64,000 nucleotides of DNA. Origin: Agriotes lineatus (lineage: Eukaryota > Arthropoda > Insecta > Coleoptera > Elateridae). A program made the position numbers and the translations under genes. This document shows, in pieces, positions 23,377 through 36,690 of the stretch (its first letter is position 1; each line of letters opens with the position of its first letter). A model generated the notes under the pieces. The model was not told the origin of the DNA and did no database searches. It saw only the letters and a program-made list of their open reading frames with translations. The stretch lies in the NCBI GenBank assembly GCA_940337035.1, contig CALNHX010000282.1:248001-312000 (forward strand), in the 5' to 3' direction.

Positions 23377-23640
23377 AAATAGAATATGTTATTCGGAGTA
23401 AAGTGACTTTATGTGGCTTAGCTGAATTATTTGCCTCACTGACGTTCGGGTAAATAAACTTCAGCTTCGCCACATAAAGTATCACTTTTACTCCTAATAA
23501 CATAATCTACTATTATTTTCAAACGTCATAAAAGTGACAACTTGTAACTTGGTGGACAAGGCAAATGAGTTACTTTTATGCCTAGGCATAAAAGTGATTA
23601 CTTTGACGCCTTGATTAGCTTTCGAATATGTTTTACATTG
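23372..23640. repeat. palindromic module related to the neighbouring MITE
   Basis: An inverted pair of about 60 bp arms surrounds GCTGAATTATTTGCC. The left arm contains ATATGTTATTCGGAGTAAAG and TGACTTTATGTGG; the right arm contains CCACATAAAGTATCACTTTT and CTAATAACATAATC. The right side continues into AAACGTCATAAAAGTGACAA, a near copy of the left end of the element at 22846. A related ATTCGGAGTAAAAAAAG occurs near 23755. Confidence 0.5.
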
Positions 23641-26330
23641 ACCTTCTTGATTGTCGTGAACTGACGTAGAAGTCAGTTCTCGATAATCGTAAATTTTTAA
23701 GTAAATTTTTTATTTATAGTAGTTCAGGCGTATGAAAATAAAATAGTATATGGTATTCGGAGTAAAAAAAGTTACTTTGTGTGCCTCGCCCAGACTTGTA
23801 TGACTCGCTAGCGCTCGTTAGTCAAACGCGTCCGGTATCGCCACGCCAGTGACATAAAATTATGTCATATTTTAGGTTATTTTTCTGTCAAAAATATATT
23901 ATCATGGTAGGAGTAGTCTGACTTTTCCTGTATTGATTCAGGAAAAGCTTGCTTTCTTGGTCCTAAAAGTTTCAGCAACGGACAAAATAGAGACGATTTC
24001 AGAAGCATTCTTTGATAACAGATTCTAAACTAATATTGTTTAATAATAGCCCTGGTATTTCGTAGTTACATAGAATCTGTTAACTTAGAAACCTGTACAT
24101 AATAACAGTAATAAATAACTAATAAACGATGCTGATATTTAAGGAATTCACAAAAATTACCAAATTAAGAAAATTAGAGGATTACCGCAAATACGCAAGT
24201 GGTTGCTTTAGTTCGAATTTTCGGTCTCGGTCACGTAAGGGAGGTGGCTGCTTTTTACAGAAGTAGCAGTGTAATAATTACTAACATCTTATAAATTGTC
24301 TGTTCGTAGAAAGTATGGCCGTTTATTGGAGTGGTCGTTTAGGACCGTTGTAAAAGTTTTACAGTATATAATCAATTTAAATGATTAACCGCCCTTGTGA
24401 GGTGAACACCCTGCTACGAGGGGAATACAATCAAATATCAAATACACGCTTTTCATATTTTCCCAGGAGTCAAGTTTGTTTAAAAATACCTGGTAATTTA
24501 ATTGATGTTTATCTCACTCTATTAGAGGGAAGTAACATTCGATTTAATTTTGTTTGTCTTTAGTTCAATATGCGTAGTATAGTCAGTAATATGTACTCAT
24601 ATAACAGACTTATTACTCATGTATAGTATACTGTAACTACTGTAAATAAGGTAATATATCAATAAAAATAATGTGACAATTACATTGATGCTAATCTAGT
24701 TATTGGGGGAGTTCATATAACTTTTGCTTCAAAAATCTGTGTGCAAGTTACCTTTCCAATGGCTTTCTACTTCTGTAGTAAATCCATTTCAATTTTTAAT
24801 TTAATATTTCTCCCGACCTTGTTCGACATATATTTATAATAAAAATCTCTGTAGTTACAAGGTGATTATAAATATTTTTAAATTTTACAAAAACATTAAA
24901 AAACACTATTTAATTTGAATCTCGTACTTTTTGCATGAAATATATATTTTTGTCAACTTAGTAGTCTTTTCTGATTTTTGTTGAACATATATCTAACAAT
25001 TTTTAAAATTTAGCTAATCCATTTCGATTAATGTTTTCTTTTGCTTTGGCTAAATACATATGTGATAATTAAATTTTGTTGAATGTCGGCTACTTACGTG
25101 GGGATTTGGGTAGTTTTGTCTATAACACATATGTTGTTTCTTTTAATGTATGTGGATTTTCTATTTCTTTGGATAATTCTTTTCGATTTAATTTATTTTT
25201 GACCTTGGTTCAACAAATATGTACTAATTTAATGAATTGCATTTCAGCTGTCTCTTGTAGCATATTTTCCATTCTTATTAAACCGTAGTACTTTAGATCA
25301 AAATTAAATAAATGAAATTCCTATATGAATTGTGCGACAGCTTTAATATGAGTAAGTATTTAACGTTAAATAATTATAAGTAAATTTTTGTTTAACCAAA
25401 GTTATTGAAGTACCTATATCTATCAGAAAGTAAACGTTTAGTTCTGAATTGATTGATTATACGAGATATCATTGCACATTATCATATAGTTTTATTCTAG
25501 TTGTATTTGCTATTAATTTCTGTAGGGTAGTAAGGCTGTTTGGTCCCTTAAAAATTATCTTGAAATTTTGGTTCTTAAAATTTTTCATATTGTATATTTC
25601 TATTTTGTTTTATTATACCAGTTGCAATTACTTTATTCAGTAGTCTAGTTGATTTAAAAAATATATTAATACTAATTACAGTTTTATTTAAAATCAAGCT
25701 TGGATGTATTGATATGAATTACTATGTGCTGGTTGATTTGTTTGGTCATTTTACTTTCTACTCTTAAGTTTCTTGAAATTTTGAAAAGTGTATTTTGTTG
25801 CTTAAATAAGATTCTACTAATTGCAAAAATGTTCAGATAGGGATGCCAGAATTCGTCAAAATGAACGACCGTGAATAATTTTTTAATATACATAATTATT
25901 TCCTGATTAATTCGATCACACAGTGCGATTTGAGATATTGACTTTTTTCCTTCTTGAATTTGGTAATATCTCTTGCTTGATTATAATAAAACTATATTTC
26001 CCAACAATTAAAAATGTAACTGGCTGTTTCATACTTGGGCACGAGCTTTAATTAAGGCAATTCTTATTCCTTTTATCGCTAAGACTTCGTAGTAAGATTA
26101 TTATTTGATTTATTCAATTGGTAACTGTATTGCCTTCATATAATCAGCGGATTGTTAAATTTGGCTCCCAAGTTCTGGCAATAATTTTTAATCTTTTTTA
26201 TATAAACTGTTAATATGAATAAGAGTTATTAAAGAAATCATTCTAGTCTTATTTTTGGAAATTTGCACATTCCTAAATCTACAATCACATTTCAATCGCG
26301 AATCGAAATAAATGAAGGAAATATATTAAA
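23641..26330. other. unassigned very AT-rich DNA
   Basis: No gene was found. Between about 24540 and 25950 there are loosely similar stretches (for example TTCGATTTAATTT... followed by TTCAACAAATATGTACT, and variants near 24800 and 24990) that hint at degenerate tandem duplication, but I could not define a unit. Confidence 0.45.
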
Positions 26331-26339
26331 GGCTTTCTA

Positions 26340-26640
26340 TTAGCCGGACATTTCTAGAAACTAAACCATTAAGAACAGGTGTCGTTATCAGCATCGGAAA
26401 CCAGCTCACCAACCTGCGAATTTAAATATCTGACCACTTAAATCCACATTAATTTGCATCGCAATTACCTTAATAACTTGATCCGACTTACAATTCAAAA
26501 TCCGATGAAAACAGATAATTAGTAACCCATTCGCCGTCCGACCCGTTTCAAATGAATTATTTAGCACCGTTTTCGTGGACGGCTTTTAAATTCGGCCAAT
26601 TAATTCAGAGTGGACTTAGAATTTTAAATTTAAATTGTTA
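26340..26640. promoter_or_regulatory. candidate host regulatory block
   Basis: About 300 bases are rich in homeodomain/POU-type sites (ATTAATTTGCAT, GCAATTACC, AATTAGTAACC, CAATTAATTC) and have no repeat structure or open frame. The composition is more balanced than the flanks. This is a guess from motif content only. Confidence 0.25.
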
Positions 26641-29600
26641 TTAGTGTTAGATTTGTTAGCGCAAGTGTTTGAATGCCCTTGTGAAAAAGTCAGAGTGAAA
26701 AATAAAAAGAGTGAAAAATAAAATATCTAGCTTTTTAGGATTGATTTTAATGCTGCATTTCGAGATTTATCGTCTCAAAATCAAGTACTATTTTATCTCC
26801 GTGGACGCTGCAAAACCGGCTCTTTTTTACTATACAGACGTCTGTCAATGATTTTTTATCCAACATCAAGGTTAAGTAAGTGGGTTTTGGCCGCGATCTT
26901 GGACGAAATGGCCTTCAATTTTTGAAAACGTGAATGAGAATTTAGTAACTTATTCAAGCAAATCCCCGATTATCCCGACGAGGGAATATGGACAGGTTTG
27001 CGTTCTGCTTGGTACGGAAACTATCAAGAAAGCACTAAAAGTTGCACTAAAATGATCTATCACTATTTTTTATTACTTACTGAAACATAATAGTGCCTCG
27101 CCTTTCTGATAAAAATGTGGTTTTATTGTGTTCAAAAGGCTAAAGCATTTACACTTAGCCTGACAACAGACGTTATGACAGGATCAAATGCACCACTAGC
27201 AAAATATTTTGAGAATTTAAGTTCAATCTAGCAGATGAACTACAGTCAAAGAGACTGCGTCGATTTATACCAATTGATATGTATAGATACGACATTTTGT
27301 TGACTAATGTATCGGAAAAGAAGATTTTTTTTAAATCTGCGACATTATAATGCTTAGTTTTGAGACTATGGAATTGTTTTCCCTGAAAGTTCTATTTTCA
27401 TTACAACGATTCTAATACTTTATTATCAGATTGTAACATTTCAATTTCTTGATGTAGAACTGACATTTTCTCACGTCGTTTCCCTCACCTTCATAACACA
27501 ACGATAAGCCTGTGTGGTAACGTAGCCTTCGTGCTTACCAACTGCAGTATTTTTCTCGTTATGAATTAATGTAATTCATATAATTATGTGTTTCGTGTGA
27601 CTGTTTTAGTCTTATTAGAAACATTTAGATATTTTTACCTATTTTCCACATAATTACAAACACTTCGTCCTCGATTGCTCTTGTTTTGTTCAGCACCATA
27701 CGGGTAACGGTACAAACTAGTGCAACAGAATACAATGCCATTGTAGAACGACTGTTTTTTCGTTTTAATACAGCAACTGAACCAAATAGTTAATTAAACT
27801 TAATTTTGACATAAAATAGGATCTAAGCGCTACAAGGAAATTTAAGAACTCATCCCTTAATTTGGAACGGGTTTTCGTAGAAAAAATTCTGCCACTGGAA
27901 ATGCTCTGTCGGATTCCACGCTGGTGGGTATACAATACCTTTCTTGTCTATGCAAAACGCAAATAATGCAGAATGTGCACGAGGCATGAGTAATACGCAG
28001 ACGCCGGTGAATACTCATCCTAACTCTGATATCGTCCACTCGTACATATATTGACATGGTTCCTGTGGTGGCTGTGGTCCCGAGACTCGGTTTTCTACGT
28101 AAAATCCCTGGAAGGTCCCGGTTCCGGATAACCTAGTTAACAGTGCAGGTCAGGGGTATTTTACCCAAGCTTCGTGTACTCCAGGTTAAAGCGACCACGC
28201 TTGTGTTTCCCGTTGCTAATGAAACCGTACAGGTTGTCGAACCACGTTCGTTATGTATGTATTGTTAAGAATAATGCGTAATTTCTGAAACCTTTTTATA
28301 GTGTGATGTAATTTATTCATTCTATTCAGTTGGTATTTATTTTTAGTTCTAAATATTAAGGCGTTGGTAACGAGCACAAATTCTTCCTCGGACCATTATA
28401 CATTTTTTATTTTATTTTTGCAGGTTGGCAAAATACCCACTGAATAGCATGAATAATTTGTAATTTCGCTGATATATGCGCGTTATTTGCTGATTGAGCA
28501 AACTGCATATTTTGAACACTTAACGGAATCTGCCGATCATTTTATTGGATAGTGTTTCTCAAGTACTAGGTCATACTCATTTGGGTCATATTTTATGTAC
28601 TTATGCTTAATCGATTCCGAGCGCCTTTAAGTAATCAAACCTTTGTTATTCATGTAATAGCTATTAGCGGAATATTTATATACTGGGTGCACAGCCGATT
28701 GATGGATTTTGATTGACAATAAGCTTTGACAATGGGTCCGAAAAGAAATAAATACGAATTGTTGGGTTTCACACACCGTAACTGCAACTAATCGTGACAA
28801 CGAAGGGTTGAATTACAGAAAGTGAAAAAATATTGAGAAAAACAAATGAGGTAATTAACTAAAAATGAAGTAAACTCAGACGATGTTGACTAAGGAAAGC
28901 CGGTACTGATTTTAGACGATGAAGATTCTTCTTTAATTTTAACATGTAAAATGTCACTTTTCAAAATTGAGTTAAGTTTCCAATCGTCATACTTTACATA
29001 ACTAGTTATGATCTTATAAAATGAAAATATTTTACTAGTAATGAATAAATTCACTTAAAGAAGATTTGTTTTTCTTTCGATATTTTCAAAATTTTTAGTT
29101 TTAAAACTTCCATTTACGAGGAAAGTTCCGTGTAATGCCCTTTACAGATTTTTACATCAAATTGACATGCGAAAAAGTGAAGTAAACGTACCTACTTAAT
29201 TTTAAATACAATCCATGAAATTTATAATTTCCTCAGTTTAAACCTTAAAAAATCTTTTTTTTGTAATTAAAATTAGAAAAAAAAATAGGTAATACTTTAT
29301 GAATAGTCGTATTATTTGACTGGAGGAATTTGCAAGTCTCTAATGACAACTCGTCAACGATATCGCACGCTTCGTAACTGCTTACGTAAATAATTATTAT
29401 ATTTTCGCAGTTTATTAAGTGAGGAAATTGTGGTTATTATACGAATAATTAACTTTATAGATGTTGTAGACCAATCATATTTTACAAAGAGGGTTACATG
29501 CACCAATCATCTAAAGGAATTCTTACACTAAAACTGAAAGCACGGTACTTTTCTTGTCATTACGTCATTGTTTGTCCTTTTGACAAATGTAAAATTTGAC

Positions 29601-30410
29601 GTATGACTTGATGTTTTTGTATACAGTGTATTCTCCAACCAAAGATCATTTGTACAAAACTCTTGTCTAGCAAGATTTTAATTTTTTTATTCTCAATGAA
29701 GTCAAAAGTTCGAACCAAATGTCCTAGTTTGGATTGACATATCTGATGTTGGCGTACCACCTCCTTACATTCCCAAATCCAGAAGGTTTTGACTAATCAA
29801 CACGTGTATATAAAAAAATGTCTTCTAAAAATTACGAAGTTTTCAGAAAAGTATTATAAAAATGATGGAATTTTGCTTTGGCCGAATCTTGCCAGCTATC
29901 ATTACGCATGAAAAGTCTAGGTGTCTACACGAAAAACATTAGGTAATTTTGTTCCAAAATAATTTAATCCACCGAAAACCCGCCCTATGGATATTGGGGG
30001 ATTCGCTGTCAATGCATGTATCAAGATGGGTGGGAAGGAAATTCAGAGGCTCAGTTAATATGTAGAATGAAATCGAAGCTTAATGAGATAGACACCCAAG
30101 TTGCCCACAAAATGATAAGTGGCTATGTAATATAAAAATTGATGCAGAAGCTTTTTATTTTTCCCGATTGGAATATTAAAATATCTTTTAGAGATATGTA
30201 TACGTATTCGTTTGCACAGAAGATTGCTACTCTCTGTTGAGTAATTAGAGTAATGAAAACCGAATAGTAAAAAACAATGCGGAGTCAAGAAAAGGCATTA
30301 GAACTCAATTTATTTGAACGCTATAAAAGCTATCAGAATTTTGTAACATACTTTTTTCATGAAAGTATTTAACAGAGTTAAAAAATCTTCTTAAGTCTGT
30401 CCCTTTTGAT
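26641..30410. other. unassigned AT-rich DNA
   Basis: No gene or mobile element was recognised. A GC-balanced patch near 28040-28240 (TGGTCCCGAGACTCGG, GGAAGGTCCCGGTTCC) has no frame or repeat that I can identify. Confidence 0.45.
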
Positions 30411-30414
30411 TATA

Positions 30415-30904
30415 CAGGGTGTTTTGGAAATGAGTGCAAATATTTTAACCCGTAATAGAACTCAATAAACTGAACAACTTCTCCGTTTATCATTTTTTCG
30501 AAAACGCCCTCAAAACTGAATTAAAATTCAAAACAAACTTACTCTAAAAATGCATACCCGCCTATGGAATAATATTTTAATTTAATGGCACAAAACACAA
30601 AAAACATTTATTTCATACCAACAAAAACTGCATAGTACTGATAAAACCTTTAGTTCACATCTGGTCACCAACGTACTTTATCAATTGAGGTATCAATTGA
30701 CCGCATGTTTTTTGTGCAAGAACTTTGCAGTTTTAATATACTTTTGTCGTTCACCTTTAACTTAGATTTGCTTACCAAGCGGCTCGTCAAGTTTAGGGGA
30801 GATAAATGATTGAAATAATATGCGATTAAATGAAAAACGATAATTACCTTTTGGTGAGCTCTATCACTGGTTAAAATATTTGCACTTATTTCCATAACAC
30901 CCTG
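30415..30904. mobile_element. mariner-type MITE with CAGGGTGTT termini
   Basis: The left end CAGGGTGTTTTGGAAATGAG and the right end, read inward, CAGGGTGTTATGGAAATAAG continue into GTGCAAATATTTTAAC on both sides, giving about 36 bp of near-perfect inverted repeat. TA (or TATA) flanks each side, at 30411-30414 and 30905-30908, as expected for Tc1/mariner insertion. The interior has no transposase. Confidence 0.8.
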
Positions 30905-30908
30905 TATA

Positions 30909-31999
30909 GTAAGTAGCTCGTATCGGCCCTCCGTACGCCAATGTAAACAATATTATGACAAACGTGGCCAGGAAAATAATCTTTAGAAAATATGTGAACG
31001 TCCTGTAAGTATGTAAAATAGAAGCACCTTAATAGAAACTCTTCATACAAATAACGCAATAAAAGAGTATTTAAAATGATCCGGAGAAAAGACAACCTTT
31101 AACTATTTTCATACATGGCTGCGCTATTATAGATTCGTAGTAACCGCCATAGGCAAAAAATTTCACCTACTTTACGCAATTTAAAGTCACCTAGAAACAA
31201 ATATAATAATTTTTCAATTTTATAGCTACTTGTCACGTAGCACATGTTCGTAAACACAGAATTGAGTGACTTAGAAAACACAAAAGTGTGAATAGTAGTG
31301 CAAAAAGGTGGTTCGGAATGGCTCTTTTGAAGTTGTAGCCTCTTAATCAAGCATACGAGTGTAATAAAGATTAGAACTACACATATCCGCACGGAATACA
31401 TATGCATAAATGAATAGTTATTCAAATACATATGGTCCAGTTATGTAAGTGTCCACATGTAATATCTTATGTAAAATAGAAGCAATAAATTGTAGAACTG
31501 GCGCCTGCTTGTTTTGTGTAGTGTTAAATTATTGTGTTATAAGCAACGGCTTGGAAAATAATTTCGTCGACGGAGTTGCAAATACCTATTATTTTCACAT
31601 TTTTGCAAATGTCAAGATCGTTTCAGGAAGAAATTGTATGTTTTTGTTTTTCCCCTGATCTGGTTCTAGTCCGTAATAGTTTATCTACATCTCTGTATAA
31701 ATTGTATTCTTCTAGCAAGCCTTCAAAACGTCAAAACTAATCTGCTTATGACTTAATATGCAATGAGAAATTGTAATTGATGAGGCACCGGATGTAATTA
31801 TAAGTAGAGGCATATTAAATAGGTCTGTTAGTAGTAATTACAATTAGTTTGTTCAATAATTTTCTTTTAGTAAATGTAATGTGTTGCTTTGAAGCATTGA
31901 ATTGTTGTGTTTTTATCTTTTTTTAGTAAACTATTTTTTACTCATATTTACGAAAAAAGATCTCTTATAGAACTACATAATTGCAACTACATTAACTCT
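30909..31999. other. unassigned AT-rich DNA
   Basis: No gene or repeat was recognised. The short frames on both strands lack motifs. Confidence 0.45.
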
Positions 32000-33665
32000 C
32001 GGACCATCAAATAAATTTCAGATTTAGTTTGTTGTAGCGTGGCGTGGCTCCATATATACTACTATGATACCCGGAGGCTGTTCTGTTCAATTGCTCACTT
32101 TATGTGTAAAGAATAAATTAAATAAAATAATAACAGGATTAATTATGGCTTAACTGCTAAAATGTCTGAAGAAAATAAATGTTAATATCAAAGTTAAATG
32201 GGTTTAGGTGAACAAGATTGGCTATAACTTGGTAGTTTTTGAAAGACTAGTAACTGGAAATGAATGTTAGTAATTGCTTTTGTGTCAGTACAAGGCCGTG
32301 ACACATTTAATAAGGATGGTTATGCTACACTTAATGTAATTAAGCTGAAGTTTACTATTAAATTAACTTAAAAGTAGTGCTAAATAATATGAATACATAA
32401 TATTGAATTACAAGTGGTTTAAAAGGGGTAAGATTTGTCACATAATACATAATGATAATTACGTGGATGTGAGCAGAATTTAAGGAATATTTGCACATGA
32501 ATCGCATAAAGAACGTGTAACTGTAAATAAGAAATTAGACAGAAGGTACCTTGAAGCAAGATTAAATCGTGGACTGAAAATCATCATTAAAATGTGTTAA
32601 AAGTGAACAAGTGTAAAATTTGTTGACATTTACAAAAATTCAAATGGAATCTACTATTACGTGAATGTAAAACAAATGAAATGCCAGTTACTAGGTAAGA
32701 AGGGGAAATTGAAAAATAATAATGATGAGATAATATCTCCAACAAGTAACATTTTTATGTTAGGGCTGATTTTTCGTATGTAACTTAATAAAACCCAGTA
32801 ATCAAGTTAATGGTCTATAATTAAGGATTGTGAATGTTATGTCAAGAAACATAAATGAATACATAACCCAGAAGTAATAAATATGGTTAGTGATTGAGTG
32901 CAAGCGTGGGCCATTGGTGGAGCTTGTCTACGTATGTATTGTGTCGCTGCCTGAAGATGTGGAATGAGTACGACATTCACTGGTTCCTGAATTGGTAAAA
33001 GTAACTATACAAGGAAGGAAAAAAGCGTGCAGCTGAAGGTGGTGCTGTTGCAGCCACCTAGAGTCGGCAGGTAATCTTGAGGTTGGAGTTCGTTACGGTT
33101 CTTGGTTTCCGTACTGTCCAGCCCAGTGGCGGAATTGGAAGAAGCTCCTGGAAAAAAGAAAACTTGATGCGGCGTTGATGTGGTAAACGAATACGGAAAC
33201 ACCTGAAATGGGCATTTTTTTATAACATTTAAATTAATAAATACAACGAGATAAAACTCACCTGATTAAACAGATTGCAATTGATTGCTTTATTTAGCAG
33301 TAAGTGCAAGTAAGGTTATGTCACAGCTTAAATACAACTTCATTAAAAATAATGTGAGAATATCATTTCACCAAGTTTGCATAGGCTAATGGTAATTTAA
33401 TAAAATTGATGCTTTACCCAAATGTTAAAACCCAACCCTAATTTGAGTTATTCATGTTCTACGGCGTTAGGCAATTAAAATAAAGATTTAACGATTCAAC
33501 TAAATGGCATAATACTGGGCTATTGAATTAACTTTGTAGCTAATATTTGTACACGTAATTTTTGAGTAGCTACAAAAATATAAATGAATATAAAAAAATA
33601 CGTCCATTTATTGCATACATAATATAACAGCAGCTAACTCGATCTGAAATTTATTTGATCATTCG
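32000..33665. mobile_element. R1 copy 2, bounded by ~37-bp inverted repeats
   Basis: The left edge CATCAAATAAATTTCAGAT (about 32005-32023) and the right edge ATCTGAAATTTATTTGATC (33642-33660) are inverted complements within an arm of about 37 bp. Between them lies the longest uninterrupted R1 copy, from TACCCGGAGG near 32071 to GAGTAGCTACAAA near 33575. No clear target duplication is visible. The inverted repeats suggest a DNA transposon, but copy 1 does not show the same ends, so R1 may instead be nested inside a second element. There is no sustained coding frame. Confidence 0.55.
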
Positions 33666-34440
33666 ATATGCATTACAAAACGCAAGACATTAAAAGAATA
33701 GTGGTCTTTGGGGTAGACGAATAATTGTCAACAATGCCTAGTATCCAGACTAATAATTCGGAAAATAGAACTCTACTTCTCGTAGTCTCTTAACCCCCTC
33801 TTGTCAATGTAAACGTGTCGAGTTGTAGGTATTTTAGATGTAGGAAACCATTTAGTTCCTTGCTCCCATGCTATATAACATTTACATTTTAGTATAATAA
33901 TGCATAATTAAACGAATGGCTGAAAACAAACAAGAGGCCTGAAGTATCTGTTCTTGTTTCAGTAAATTGCATTACACACCGAATAAGCTTTTAAATGACA
34001 ATTTCACTTAAACTATATTTTTGACGAGTATCAAATAAAATATCAACTTTTTTGTAAACTGCAATAGCTCTCAAAGAGCTTTGAAATCAAATGTAGTAGT
34101 GCAATCAATCCATAAGATGACATCATTTCGAAAGCTTTTATTTCGTAAGCAAATGTAGAGATAAAATTATTCACATAAAAATTCGGCAGTTAAAATGCTG
34201 AAAGTTTTTTAAACCAGTTAAGTATCTTACGGATATCTGCATAATTTTGTTCCGCCTTATACAACTCTCGGGATAGGTTCACAGCCCAGTGAGCCCAGGC
34301 TAGCTTGATATTCTCGGCGATTTTTGGTGGTGAGCCGGATTAAAAAAAAAGTTTTACTATGGAGTTACTAAACAGAGAGAATGGGCGCCAGTTGCCCTCT
34401 TGTGGCAACGCTAACATCAGTCGAACAAATTTCACTTACT
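33666..34440. other. unassigned AT-rich DNA
   Basis: No gene or repeat was recognised. A GC-richer patch at 34260-34420 has no frame or match that I can name. Confidence 0.45.
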
Positions 34441-34448
34441 ATTGAGGG

Positions 34449-35453
34449 TAGTGATGTGGGTCGGGTAAATACCCAGTGGTTAGGGTATTTAGAAATGGGT
34501 ATTTACGTGGGGTATTTGCACCTGACCCAGGTAAATGCCTAACAACTGCGTATTTATCAATTTTTTAATATTTCTAAAGCTAACATAACGTTTACTGTCT
34601 TAACAGTATTATTTTAATAAAATTAACTACATATGAATGCACTTGAATATTTTATATAAAATAACAGCTTAAATATTGCAACATTGAATAAATATACACC
34701 CAGGTAGATTATTCGTTTACAAATTTTTTGTATCCTATTTGTAAGTTTTGATTATATATTTGTTTTAATTTAGCAATCACTAAATTTTTTCCAACTTATT
34801 TCCATTTTTAAAAAATAAACTTAATTTGAAGAAGTAGTCTATTATTTATTAAGATTTATATAATATACAGATTAGTGAAGGCTGCTGCGGCATGTGCGAA
34901 CATAGGGACATATAAGACAGTTGCTCTTGTGTACTATAATGCCCCTTGCTTTTTTAAAAGGCAGATAGTTGTGTATAACGACAAAAACGAAGTAATTTAT
35001 GCATTTTTGTATTAATGAAACAAGTAACTATTTTGTTATGCTTTTGTTTGTTTTTAGCGAAACATCACAATTTTATACATTCAAATGAGTGAAAACTCAA
35101 TTGCCATTCAAGTCCCCATTTTCTCTTTCTCAACAGTACAGTACCTCAAGGTGCCCGCTTTGAAAACTCAATTTTCATGCATGTTTCTATCTCCGCACAA
35201 GCCGCCACCAATCGGTATACGTATGTATGCGATAATATACATATTAAGAAAAAGTCTTAATAATAAGGCAAAAAATGCACATGAACAATACAGTAGATGC
35301 TCTCAGTGCAGCTATTTGGTTCTAAATTTTTATATAAATCGAATAGAACACCTTCACTTACCAATCAATTATTCTGGGTAGCCGCCTTATTATATTTGTA
35401 AATCAGCATATAAGTAACTCTAAAATAAAGACTTGGGCCATTTTACATCACTA
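34449..35453. mobile_element. non-autonomous hAT-type transposon with perfect 8-bp duplication
   Basis: ATTGAGGG flanks both sides exactly (34441-34448 and 35454-35461). The ends are inverted (TAGTGATGTGGG left; TAGTGATGTAAAATGG read inward from the right). GGGTATTTAC/GTAAATACCC motifs cluster in the left 110 bases. It is 1005 bp long and has no transposase frame. The terminus resembles that of the hAT element at 9872 (TAGTGTTGCC). Confidence 0.85.
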
Positions 35454-35461
35454 ATTGAGGG

Positions 35462-35800
35462 CTTCTGTCTCACATAATCCAATCTTAAAAACGCGAAAAG
35501 ATATCGGTGGATCGATAAAATGATAAAGGAAATACCAGAAGTAAAGTCAAGTACCAATGCTTTAATGACTTTAGTGCTAGACATGTATAATTAAGGCGGT
35601 TCAATAACATATAAATACCACAAAATGCAAACTAAACTTAGAAATAATAAAGTAACAAATAGTAAAAGGATTAGGCAAACAAAAAGTTGTTAAATATGGC
35701 ATTGAAATCGATACAGGTAAGGAAGCCAGCCCTAATTGATAGTTTCGCTCCGCATACAAACGGTTATTTGTTTTATTAAGACGAATAAAACAGTTCTTAC
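35462..35800. other. unassigned AT-rich DNA
   Basis: Nothing was recognised in this short gap between the hAT element and the SINE. Confidence 0.45.
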
Positions 35801-36068
35801 GGAGGTTGAGTGGGCCTGTTGTCTGCTTAGCAACCACGTGGACATGGGTTCAAATCTGGGCGTAGCCGAGAATTTTCTCGGAGCGGCAGTGGATTTGAAG
35901 TCATTAGTTAAGTTAGATGTAAGTTCTTGTGTGTGTGGTATCTTTGCATGCGGGGGAGTGTAAGTCGCGTGCTTCGCATTACCTCCGTTGCACTTCCCGC
36001 GAGGTATGAATGGTCCTCGACACCGAAAGGTAAAAGAGGTTATAGATCATGAATGAATGAATGAATGA
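35800..36068 (+). repeat. tRNA-derived SINE with (GAAT)n tail
   Basis: The head has an A-box-like GTTGAGTGGGCCTG and a B box GGTTCAAATC (35847-35856), followed by a GC-richer body. It ends in a (GAAT)4 run at 36050-36067, a tail type common in insect SINEs. The body differs from that of the SINE at 6800. Confidence 0.65.
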
Positions 36069-36690
36069 TTTTTTTTCAATTGGGAGAAACTCAAAAATCA
36101 CTAACTTTGTTACGTTACTTTACATTACGTTACGTTACATTACGTTTTGCTCGGCCTACCACGGACATTCTTTTCGTACTAGTACTGCTTGCCGCCTTTA
36201 GCAACGAGTACATCTGCGTACTATTATTTCTTGTTCCCTAGCAACGACGATACCCTACCGAAATAATGTATTTGATAGCGTGGACACACGAAAAAGCATA
36301 ATTTTTCGCGTCGCTATCATCTAGGTCTAGACAGGCCCCTTGGGATGTGACGCATTTACAATTAAATAACGTTAACATTTTAAAAATAGACTCTTTGCCT
36401 ACCGCCAGGTGGTGCGCTATTCACAGATTTAAATCCGTCTACTATTTTGACATGTACTTACAAACACTGAATGAATAGAAAAATTCCCTAAATAAAAAGC
36501 ATACATAAATTTTGATTCATATAACATCGTAAGCAGTCTATTTTTAAAGATTTTTTTAGTTAGGATTTATACGTCTGGTTAATATGTATAGCTCATGTAA
36601 ATCGCAGTTGGGAAGAATTCCAACGCTTCGTCACCTGCGTTCCAAGTTAGTAGTCGATTAATAGAAATATTTGAATTTTTAATATGCTGT
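36069..36690. other. unassigned DNA with a (TTACG)n-like microsatellite
   Basis: An imperfect TTACG/TTACA pentamer run occupies about 36107-36147. Nothing else was recognised. Confidence 0.5.
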
